The notes beneath the pieces were generated by a model. It was not told where the DNA came from. It searched no databases and saw only the letters and a program-made list of their open reading frames with translations. DNA of 64,000 bases. Source: Achatina immaculata (lineage: Eukaryota; Mollusca; Gastropoda; Stylommatophora; Achatinidae). Below, piece by piece: positions 45,801 to 58,300 of the stretch; position 1 is the first letter of the stretch; each line of letters begins with the position of its first letter. Made by a program: the position numbers and the translations under genes. The DNA lies in assembly GCA_009760885.1 (NCBI GenBank), contig CM019697.1, positions 26,624,210 through 26,688,209 on the forward strand. The letters are read 5' to 3'.

Positions 45801-48800
45801 GTCATGCTGCCCTCTCTCATTTTACCTTAGTTTGCCCACAGACTTCATAGACTTGAGCTGGTTGTGAGAAACATCCAGTATCTGGGGTAGAGGAAAGATT
45901 GTAACAATAGTAAACATCCAGTATCTGGGGTAGAGGAAAGATTGTAACAATAGTAAACATCCAGTATCTGGGGTAGAGGAAAGATTGTAACAATATTAAA
46001 CATCCAGTATCTGGGGTAGAGGAAAGATTGTAACAACAGTAAACATCCAGTATCTGGGGTAGAGGAAAGATTGTAACAATAGTAAACATCCAGTATCTGG
46101 GGTAGAGGAAAGATTGTAACAATAGTAAACATCCAGTATCTGGGGTAGAGGAAAGATTGTAACAATAGTAAACATCCAGTATCTGGGGTAGAGGAAAGAT
46201 TGTAACAATATTAAACATCCAGTATCTGGGGTAGAGGAAAGATTGTAACAATATTAAACATCCAGTATCTGGGGTAGAGGAAAGATTGTAACAATGGTAA
46301 ATATTAACATGTGTACAGTGTTTGCAGACTTGAACTGGTTGTGAGAGACAGCCAATATCTGAGATAATGAAAGAATATAACAACATAATTCACAAATATT
46401 TGAACAAATTTTGTCTGCTAATCTGCTTCAAACTGATAAATGTTCATGCTTCTCTTGTATCATCATCTGCTGATAATGTGAATGTTACCAAACATCATGT
46501 GAAAGCTGAGAGCTATGAATGTGAGTGATACCAAACATCACGTGAAAGCTGAGAGCCATGAATGTGAGTGATACCAAACATCACGTGAAAGCTGAGAGCT
46601 ATGAATGTGAGTGATACCAAACATCACGTGAAAGCTGAGAGCTATGAATGTGAGTGATACCAAACATCATGTGAAAGCTGAGAGCTATGAATGTGAGTGC
46701 TACCAAACATCATGTGAAAGCTGAGAGCTATGAATGTGAGTGATACCAAACATCACGTGAAAGCTGAGAGCTATGAATGTGAGTGATACTAAACATCACG
46801 TGAAAGCTGAGAGCTATGAATGTGAGTGATACTAAACATCACGTGAAAGCTGAGAGCTATGAATATGAGTGATACCAAACATCATGTGAAAGCTGAGAGC
46901 TATGAATGTGAGTGATACCAAACATCATGTGAAAGCTGAGAGCTATGAATGTGAGTGATACCAAACATCATGTGAAAGCTGAGAGCTATGAATGTGAGTG
47001 ATACCAAACATCATGTGAAAGCTGAGAGCTATGAATGTGAGTGCTACCAAACATCATGTGAAAGCTGAGAGCCATGAATATCTCTCTTCTTCTTCTTCCT
47101 CATCATAGCTTTCATAACTTATTTTCAGTGCCACCACCATGCTAAATCATGATTTCTTCAAGTTCTTATGGCAGTCTTGTAACTGCTGTCTCAGCTCCAC
47201 TATCTACACCTGTCAGGTAATATAGATCTGTGTGCCTTGATAATCTCTCTAGGCAGGTCAGGTAATAAAGATCTGTGTGGCTTGATAATCTTTCTAGGCA
47301 GGTCAGGTAATAAAGATCTGTGTGGCTTGATAATCTCTCTAGGCAGGTCAGGTAATATAGATCTGTGTGCCCTGGTAATCTCTCTAGGCATCTCAGGTAA
47401 TATAGATCTGTGTGCCCTGGTAATCTCTCTAGGCAGGTCAGGTAATATAGATCTATGTGCCCTGGTAATCTCTCTAGGCAGATCAGGTAATATAGATCTA
47501 TGTGCCCTGGTAATCTCTCTAGGCATCTCAGGTAATATAGATCTATGTGCCCTGGTAATCTCTCTAGGCAGGTCAGGTAATATAGATCTGTGTGCCCTGG
47601 TAATCTCTCTAGGCAGGTCAGGTAATATAGATCTATGTGCCCTGGTAATCTCTCTAGGCATCTCAGGTAATATAGATCTATGTGCCCTGGTAATCTCTCT
47701 AGGCAGGTCAGGTAATATAGATCTGTGTGCCCTGGTAATCTCTCTAGGCAGGTCAGGTAATATAGATCTATGTGCCCTGGTAATCTCTCTAGGCAGGTCA
47801 GGTAATATAGATCTATGTGCCCTGGTAATCTCTCTAGGCAGGTCAGGTAATTCAGATCTGCATGCCCTGGGAGTTCTTATTGTGCATGTTTCTAGCTTGA
47901 ATGAAGCATCTTCTTAGTTCTCAATACTTATCATACATTACAGAATTAGAATGTCAGAATGATCCTATCTATACATATCATTACACTAACAAGATAGAAC
48001 TATCCTATCTTTATATATCATTATATTAACACGATAGAACTATTCTATCTTTACATATCATTATATTAACATGATAGAACTATCCTATCTTTACATATCA
48101 TTATATTAACACGATAGAACTATTCTATCCTTATATATCATTATATTAACATGACAGAACTATCCTATCTTTACATATCATTATATTAGACTTTGAATAC
48201 AATAGCCACCATTTATACAAGAACAGCAGCTACCTTTTATATAAGAACCCTTTATATAAGAACAGCAGCTACCTTTTATACAAGAACAGCAGCTACCTTT
48301 TATATAAGATCAGCAGCTACTTTTTATACAAGAACAGCAGCTACCTTTTATACAAGAACAGCAGCTACCTTTTATATAAGAACAGCAGCTACCTTTTATA
48401 CAAGAACAGCAGCTACCTTTTATATAAGAACAGCAGCTACCTTTTATACAAGAACAGCAGCTACCTTTTATATAAGAACAGCAGCTACCTTTTATACAAG
48501 AACAGCAGCTACCTTTTATACAAGAACAGCAGCTACCTTTTTTATACAAGAAACGCAGCAATCTTTTATACAAGAACAGCAGCTACCTTTTATACAAGAA
48601 CAGCAGCTACCTTTTATACAAGAACAGTGTTCACCTTTTATACAAGAACAGCAGCTACTTTTTATACAAGAACAGTGTCCACCTTTTATACAACAACAAC
48701 AGCTACCTTTTATACATAAACAGTGGCCACCTTTTATACAAGAATAGTGGCCACCTTTTATACAAGAACAGTGGCAAAATTATGGATATAAAAACAGATA

Positions 48801-49362
48801 AATTATACATTACAGTTCTTCTAGCACCTTACACATGTTTTTTTTATCTTATTTCTTATCTCCTTCCCGTGCCGTTAAATGCCACATAGGGCTTGCAAAG
48901 TAGTTCGCCAATTTTTCCTGTCTTTGGCGAGTCTTTCAACCTCAACAAGGGATTTTATGCCTGTTAATTTGGCCTCTCTTATGTTCTTTTTATAGTGCTT
49001 GAATAATTGTACTTTTTTTATTTCTCAGAAACTCATGAGTACACTCAACACACCCAGTCATTTTACTTTTAAACTTTAAAATCAATCATCCACTAAAAAT
49101 AAAAAAACTTCAGCAGCAACTGACCTGGATATTTGGAAGGTTAGCCAGGCCTGAAAGATCAGATATTGTATTTCTGGACAGATCTACCTCCTGAAGTTTT
49201 TTACATTTTGTTAAGTCACCTGTGTTCTTTATCTTGTTTCCTGCTACAAAGAGTTCCTCTAGGTTTGGCAGGTAACTGACAGGCTGGGTAACAGGGCCAA
49301 ATATTGTGGAATGAAAAGAATGATGATGATGATGATGATGATGATGATGGTGATGGTGGTGG

Positions 49363-49395
<33 letters not shown>

Positions 49396-52300
49396 CAGAA
49401 ATAATATTTAAAATTTGATAAAGAAAAAAATACATGTAGTTGGACTTAAGGAAAAAAAAAATAAATGAAGATCAGGCAAAAAACTTTGACAATGAAATCT
49501 GACAAAAATGATAAGAAATAAAAGATACAAAAATGAGATCAGGTCAGGAGAGGTCAGGTGAAGTTGTAGAAGTTAAGCAAAGACAGATGAAAGAAGAGAA
49601 GAGAGGAGAATAGAATAAAGAGAATACATGTGAGAAGAAAGAAGTAAGGAGAAGTGAGACAAAAGATAGGAGTAAACAGGTGAGGTGCAACATGTAGAGA
49701 GTTGAGGAAAACAGAGAAGAGAACAGAGGTGGTTAAAAATGAGGAGAGGAGAGGAGATGTGCAGAAAATAGAGGTGACAGGCTGAGAGAGGAGATGTTCA
49801 GAAAATTGAGGTGAGAAGCTGAGAGAGGAGAAGATGAGAAGAAACTAAATGAGAAGAAGATAAATGAGGAGAGGATAAGTGGGGAGAAGATAAATAAGGA
49901 GAAGATAAGGGAGAAGAAAAAAAGGAGAATATAAATGAGAAGATAAATAAGTGAGAAGACAAATAAAGAGAAGAAAAATGAGGAGAAGATAAATAAGATA
50001 AGAAAGAAGATAAGGCAGAAGATAAATGAGAAGAAGATAAGTGAGAAAATAAATGAGAAGAAGAGAGGAGAAGTGGTAAATACAGAAATTATTTTCATGA
50101 AACAGAACGGTTCCGATGATATAGATAAGAGTGTGAGACTCAAGGTGTGCAGCAGGACAGGCTGTAATGGTATAGATAAGAGTGTGAGACTCAAGGTGTG
50201 GAGTAGGACAGGCTGTAATGGTATAGATAAGAGTGTGAGACTCAAGGTGTGGACTAGGACAGGCTGTGATGATATAGATAAAGTGTGAGACTCAAGGTGT
50301 GGAGTAGGACAGGCTGTGATGGTATAGATAAGAGTGTGAGGCTCAAGGTGTGGACTAGGACAGGCTGTGATGATATAGATAAGAGTGTGAGACTCAAGGT
50401 GTAGAGTAGGACAGGCTGTAATGGTATAGATAAGAGTGTGAGGCTCAAGGTGTGGAGTAGGACAGGCTGTGATGATATAGATAAGAGTGTGAGACTCAAG
50501 GTGTGGAGTAGGACAGGCTGTGATGATATAGATAAGAGTGTGAGACTCAAGGTGTGGAGTAGGACAGGCTGTGATGATATAGATAAGAGTGTGAGACTCA
50601 AGGTGTGGAGTAGGACAGGCTGTGATGGTATAGATAAGAGTGTGAGACTCAAGGTGTGGAGTAGGACAGGCTGTGATGGTATGGATAAGAGTGTGAGGCT
50701 CAAGGTGTGGACTAGGACAGGCTGTGATGATATAGATAAGAGTGTGAGACTCAAGGTGTAGAGTAGGACAGGCTGTAATGGTATAGATAAGAGTGTGAGG
50801 CTCAAGGTGTGCAGCAGGACTAGCAGTGATGATATAGATAAGAGTGTGAGGGTCAAGGTGTGGAGTATGACAGGCTGTGATGATATAGATAAGAGTGTGA
50901 GGCTCAAGGTGTGGAGTATGACAGGCTGTGATGATATAGATAAGAGTGTGAGGCTCAAGGTGTGAAGTACAACTGGCTGTGATGATATAGATAAGAGTGT
51001 TAGGCTCAAGGTGTGCAGCAGGACTGGCTGTGATGATACAGATAAGTGTGTGAGGCTCAAGGTGTGGAGCAGGACTGGCTGTGATGATATAGATAAGAGT
51101 GTGAGGCTCAAGGTGTGGAGCAGGACTGGCTGTGATGGTATAGATAAGAGTGTGAGACTCAAGGTGTGGAGCAGGACTGGCTGTGATGATATAGATAAGA
51201 GTGTGAGACTCAAGGTGTGGAGCAGGACTGGCTGTGATGGTATAGATAAGAGTGTGAGACTCAAGGTGTGGAGCAGGACTGGCTGTGATGATATAGATAA
51301 GAGTGTGAGGCTCAAGGTGTGGAGCAGGACTGGCTGTGATGGTATAGATAAGAGTGTGAGGCTCAAGGTGTGGAAGAGGACTGGCTGTGATGGTATAGAT
51401 AAGAGTGTGAGACTCAAGGTGTGGAGTACAACTGGCTGTGATGATATAGATAAGAGTGTGAGACTCAAGGTGTGGAGTACAACTGGCTGTGATGATATAG
51501 ATAAGTGTGTGAGGCTCAAGGTGTGGAGTACAACTGGCTGTGATGATACAGATAAGTGTGTGAGACTCAAGGTGTGCAGCAGGAATGGCTGTGATGATAT
51601 AGATAAGAGTGAGACTCAATGTGTGAAGTCACTTCTAGTTCATTCAAGTCCTGACTTAGCTACACAACATAAACTTCACACTCTGATCTCTTTCAGAGGT
51701 AAAAATTTACAAACATCTCCCTCCGATCTCTTTCACAGGTAAAGATTTACAAATATCACATTCTGATCTCTTTCACAGGTAAAGATTCACAAACATCAAA
51801 TGGATGCCGCAGCAGCAGGCCATCTTGCTCACAACTGAGAGGCCTACAGGAGAGCTGTTTGGGAGGCAAAGTTCCGCAAGGGACACGCAAATGAATGAAT
51901 GAATGATCTCTTTCACAGGTAAAGATTCACAAACATCAAATGGATGCCGCAGCAGCAGGCCATCTTGCTCACAACTGAGAGGCCTACAGGAGAGCTGTTT
52001 GGGAGGCAAAGTTCCGCAAGGGACATGCAAATGAATGAATGAATGATCTCTTTCACAGGTAAAGATTTACAAACATCACACTCTGATCTCTTTCACAGGT
52101 AAATATTTACAAACATCACATTCTGATCTCTTTCACAGGTAAAGATTTACAACATCACACTCTGATCACTTTCACAAGCAAAGATTCACAAACTCGATGT
52201 GCTTGTCTGACATACAAAGATGATATCCTTTTCATGTTTTAAACACTCCCCTTCCCCTATCATTTCCATACCCTGTACATATGTCTCATATGTTTTAACA

Positions 52301-55300
52301 TAAAACAAGTAAAAAAAAAGTGAGAAAACATGTCAAGCTGCAACATATGACATAATGAGAAAACATGTCAAGCTGCAACATATGACATAATGAGAAAACA
52401 TGTCAAGCTGCAACATATGACATAATGAGAAAACATGTCAAGCTGCAACATATGACATAATGAGAAAACATGTCATGAATGCTAATAAGAAAAGAATATC
52501 TGAGAAAGCTAGTGCACATGATATTTAACAGTGGCTGAAGGAAAGATAATCAGAATAAATTTTTGTTCAAAATATCTTACATCTTACATATTACATCTTT
52601 CCAGTGCCGTTAAAACGTCACATAGGGCTCACATAGTTGTGCGCCAAGTTTTCCTGTTTTTGGCCAGTTTTTCAACTTCATCAAGGGAAGTTATGCCCAC
52701 TAAACTGGCTTCTCTTAACAATGTGTTAAAATACAATATGTTAAAATATAGACTAATCAAATTTCACTTCAAAGCTTCTGCCACAACAGACTGGTCCTGA
52801 CAGAAATGACTGAGAGGAATGACAGAGGCATGACTGAGAGGGATGACTGAGAGAAATGACTGAGAGGATTGACTGAGAGGAATGACTGAGAGGATTGACT
52901 GAGAGGGATGACTGAGAGGATTGACTGAGAGGAATGACTGAGAGGATTGACTGAGAGGATTGACTGAGAGGAATGACAGAGGCATGACTGAGAGGGATGA
53001 CTGAGAGGATTGACAGAGGAATGACTGAGAGGATTGACTGAGAGGAATGACAGAGGCATGACTGAGAGGAATGACTGAGAGGATTGACTGAGAGGAATGA
53101 CAGAGGCATGACTGAGAGGGATGACTGAGAAGAATGACTGAGAGGATTGACTGAGAGGATTGACTGAGAGGATTGACTGAGAGGGATGACTGAGAGGAAT
53201 GACAGAGGAATGACTGAGAGGATTGACTGAGAGGAATGACAGAGGCATGACTGAGAGGGATGACTGAGAAGATTGACTGAGAGGGATGACTGAGAGGATT
53301 GACTGAGAGGATTGACTGAAAGGACTGACTGAGAGGCATGACTGAGAGGGATGACTGAGAAGAATGACTGAGAGGATTGACTGAGAGGATTGACTGAGAG
53401 GACTGACTGAGAAGAATGACTGAGAGGATTGACTGAGAGGACTGACTGAGAAGAATGACTGAGAGAAATGACTGAGAGGACTGACTGAGAAGAATGACTG
53501 AGAGGACTGACTGAGAAGAATAACTGAGAGGACTGACTGAGAGGATTGACTGAGAGGACTGACTGAGAAGAATGACTGAGAGGATTGACTGAGAGGATTG
53601 ACTGAGAGGACTGACTGAGAAGAATGACTGAGAGGACTGATTGAGAAGAATAACTGAGAGGACTGACTGAGAAGAATGACTGAGAGGATTGACTGAGAGG
53701 ATTGACTGAGAGGACTGACTGAGAAGAATGACTGAGAGGACTGACTGAGAAGAATGACTGAGAGGAATGACTGAGAGAAATGACTGAGAGAAATGACTGA
53801 GAGGATTGACTGAGAGGAATGACTGAGAGAAATGACTGAGAGGATTGACTGAGAGGAATGACTGAGAGGCATGACTGAGATGATTGACAGAGGCATGACT
53901 GAGAGGACTGACTGAGAAGAATGACTGAGAGGAATGACAGAGGAATGACTGAGAGGATAGACAGAGGCATGACTGAGAGGAATGACTGAGATGATTGACA
54001 GGGATGACTGAGAGGAATGACTGAGAAATGACTGAGAGGATTGACTGAGAAGAATGACTGAGAGGAATGACTGAGATGATTGACAGAGGAATGACTGAGA
54101 GGAATGACTGAGAGAAATGACTGAGAGGAATGATGAAACATGACTGAGAGAGATGACTGAAAGGATCAATTGAGATGAATGACTGAGAGGAATGATGAAG
54201 CATGACTGAGAGGAATGACTGAGAGGAATGATGAAACATGACTGAGAGGGATGACTGAAAGGATCAATTGAGATGAATGACTGAGAGGAATGATGAAGCA
54301 TGACTGAGAGAGATGACTGAGAGGAATGATGAAACATGACTGAGAGGGATGACTGAAAGGATCAATTGAGATGAATGACTGAGAGGAATGATGAAACATG
54401 ACTGAGAGGGATGACTGAGAGGAATGACTGAGAAGAATGACTGAGAGGAATGACTGAGAAGAATGACTGAGAGGAATGATGAAACATGACTGAGAGGGAT
54501 GACTGAAAGGATCAATTGAGATGAATGACTGAGAGGAATGATGAAACATGACTGAGAGGGATGACTGAGAGGAATGACTGAGAAGAATGACTGAGAGGAA
54601 TGACTGAGAAGAATGACTGAGAAGAATGACTGAGAGGAATGACTGAGAAGAATGACTGAGAGGCAGATAAGCACTGACTCTAAAGACAAAAACATGTTTT
54701 TAGTAGAAAGAAGGACAGAAGACTGCATTCAGAAGAAGAAATTATCAATTTCCAGCTTGTGGAAGAAAAGACAAGAAGTAACAGAAAATCCATTACATAA
54801 TATTAGTAACAGTTTATCTATCCTTACTTGTAGAAAGACAAGAAGTAACAAACAAATTAATATGTTACTATCCAGACTTATCTGTGTTTTACTTGTACAA
54901 AGACAAGAAGTAACAGACAAACGAATATGTTACTATCTAATCTAATCTATGTTTACTTATACAAAGACAAGAAGTAACAGACAAACTAGTATGTTACTAT
55001 CTAGTCTAATCTATGTTTACTTGTACAAAGACAAGAAGTAACAGACAAACTAATATGTTACTATCTAGTCTAATCTATGTTTACTTGTACAAAGACAAGA
55101 AGTAACAGACAAACGAATATGTTACTATCTAGTCTAATCTATGTTTACTTGTACAAAGACAAGAAGTAACAGACAAACGAATATGTTACTATCTAGTCTA
55201 ATCTATGTTTACTTGTACAAAGACAAGAAGTAACAGACAAACTAATATGTTACTATCTAGTCTAATCTATTTTACTTGTACAAAGACAAGAAGTAACAGA

Positions 55301-58300
55301 CAAACTAATATGTTACTATCTAGTCTAATCTATGTTTACTTGTACAAAGACAAGAAGTAACAGACAAACTAATATGTTACTATCTAGTCTAATCTACATT
55401 TACTTGTACAAAGACAAGAAGTAACAGACAAACTAGTATGTTACTATCTAGTCTAATCTATGTTTACTTGTACAAAGACAAGAAGTAACAGACAAACTAG
55501 TATGTTACTATCTAGTCTAATCTATGTTTACTTGTACAAAGACAAGAAGTAACAGACAAACTAATATGTTACTATCTAGTCTAATCTATGTTTACTTGTA
55601 CAAAGACAAGAAGTAACAGACAAACGAATATGTTACTATCTAGTCTAATCTATGTTTACTTGTACAAAGACAAGAAGTAACAGACAAACTAATATGTTAC
55701 TATCTAGTCTAATCTATGTTTACTTGTACAAAGACAAGAAGTAACAGACAAACTAATATGTTACTATCTAGTCTAATCTATGTTTACTTGTACAAAGACA
55801 AGAAGTAACAGACAAACTAATATGTTACTATCTAGTCTAATCTACATTTACTTGTACAAAGACAAGAAGTAACAGACAAACTAGTATGTTACTATCTAGT
55901 CTAATCTATGTTTACTTGTACAAAGACAAGAAGTAACAGACAAACTAGTATGTTACTATCTAGTCTAATCTATGTTTACTTGTACAAAGACAAGAAGTAA
56001 CAGACAAACTAATATGTTACTATCTAGTCTAATCTATGTTTACTTGTACAAAGACAAGAAGTAACAGACAAACTAATATGTTACTATCTAGTCTAATCTA
56101 TGTTTACTTGTACAAAGACAAGAAGTAACAGACAAACTAATATGTTACTATCTAGTCTAATCTATGTTTACTTGTACAAAGACAAGAAGTAACAGACAAA
56201 CTAATATGTTACTATTTAGTCTAATCTATGTTTACTTGTACAAAGACAAGAAGTAACAGACAAACTAATATGTTACTATTTAGTCTAATCTATGTTTACT
56301 TGTACAAAGACAAGAAGTAACAGACAAACTAATATGTTACTATTTAGTCTAATCTATGTTTACTTGTACAAAGACAAGAAGTAACAGACAAACTAATATG
56401 TTACTATTTAGTCTAATGTATGTTTACTTGTACAAAGACAAGAAGTTACAGACAAATGAATATGTTACTATTTAGTCTCTCTCTCTCTCTGAACCTTAAG
56501 TGCCCAGGGCACATGGGGCTTCCGCAAGGGTTTTCCACAAATGCCTGTCCTTCGCCTTTTTTTCTGCTCTTGCCCAGGTGAGCCCTCTATTGCTCAACAT
56601 CCTTTCTGTTGTTCTTCTCCATGTCTCTTTTGGTCTACCCTTACTTCTGCTCCCCTGTGGTGTCCATCTATTTAGTCTAATCTATGTTTAATTGTACAAA
56701 GACAAGAAGTAACAGACAAACTAATATGTTACTATTTAGTCTAATCTATGTTTATTTGTATAAAGACAAGAAATAACAGACAAACTAATCTGTTACTATC
56801 CAGACTTATCTATTCTTACTTGTACAAAGACAAGGAGTAACAGACAAACTAATATGTTACTATCCAGACTTATCCATTCTTACTTGTACAAAGACAAGAA
56901 GTAACAGACAAACTAATATGTTACTATCTAGTCTAATCTATGTTTACTTGTACAAAGACATGAAGTAACAGACAAACTAATATGTTACTATCTAGTCTAA
57001 TCTATGTTTAGTTGTACAAAGACAAGATGTAACAGACAAACTAATATGTTACTATCCAGACTTATCTATGCTTACCCCTAGAGACTCCAGCTTGTTGTGA
57101 CTGAGATCAAGGGCTGTGATACTTACACAACTGACTAGCTCTGATATCTCAAGTTTAACAATGCGGTTGTTATCAAGACGTAGACACTGAAGTTTTTTGA
57201 GATTATTTAAACCTCGCCCTGGGACATACAAACAGGAAAATGCTCACTCACAAATTGTGCTTTGATAAAAACATGCAGTAATACTTCAATAATGGGTGTC
57301 TGCTCATCTTCATCATGTTTGTTCTCATTATTACTTCAATACTGGGTGTTTGCTCATCTCGATCATGTCTGTTCTCATAGAACTACAGATGATGTTCTCA
57401 TAATACTACAGATGAAGCCAGTTCAACAAAATATATTCACTTCACATCTGTAAGTTCACTTGTTTGTTGGATGAAGAATGCAGCTTCTTCTTCTTCTTCT
57501 TCTTCTTCGTTCGCTTCTACCACCAAAACCGCACTGTGATCCTATTGAATTCACGCCTGTGGTCCTCGTTAGGTCCCGTGGTCTCATGTGTGATCCCTGA
57601 AAGGACCACATGAGATCCCCGAGAGGACCACAAGGGGTTCAGAGTATCGCAGGGCTTTAGCCTGTATTCTTGGTGGGTCTCTGAAGCGGATTGCGTGACA
57701 CTGTGGTTTTCGTTGCACCAGTTTAGTCTAGAGTTGGACTTTCTCACCGGAAGACCTCGACGTGTTTAGGATATCAGTGCATCCCCTCTGGGTGAGAGGC
57801 GGTAGCCTACCCAGGCCAGAGTTGGACCTTCTCACTGGAAAATCTTGACGTGTTTTGAGATACCCGTGTATCACCGCTGGGTGAGAGGTGGTTGCCCATC
57901 CAGTCCAGAGTTGGACTTTCTCACTGGAAAACCTCAGCGTGATTAGGATACGCAAACATCCCCGCCGGGTGAGAGGTGGTTGCCTATCTAGACTGCCCTG
58001 GTCCAGTGTCTCCGACTTCAGCATTTTGCGGTCGTGGCCGCTACCCTTCCTAGTTGTGACCAGGATGGAGCTTTTGTCCAGGAGGACGAATCCTTGCCAC
58101 TAGTGACTTCCACCCCTGGGTTGAGCCGGTTTAGGCATATTATCCCAGTATGGGCGTGTTTGGGACCTGACCGACCTCTAGTGCAGAGGTACTGTGACAT
58201 GGGTAGCCTTCAAGATTCATCCCTGGTGTGTGCCGGTTTAGGCATATTTCATCAGTGTAGGTGGAAGAATCATATTCAGAATGACAAGGTGAAGGCTGAC

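Noticed and set aside
49733..51619. Minus-strand frame of 628 codons
   Set aside because: It is the 51 bp array (17 codons) plus a purine-rich tract. Other frames are open for the same reason and no other coding sign exists.
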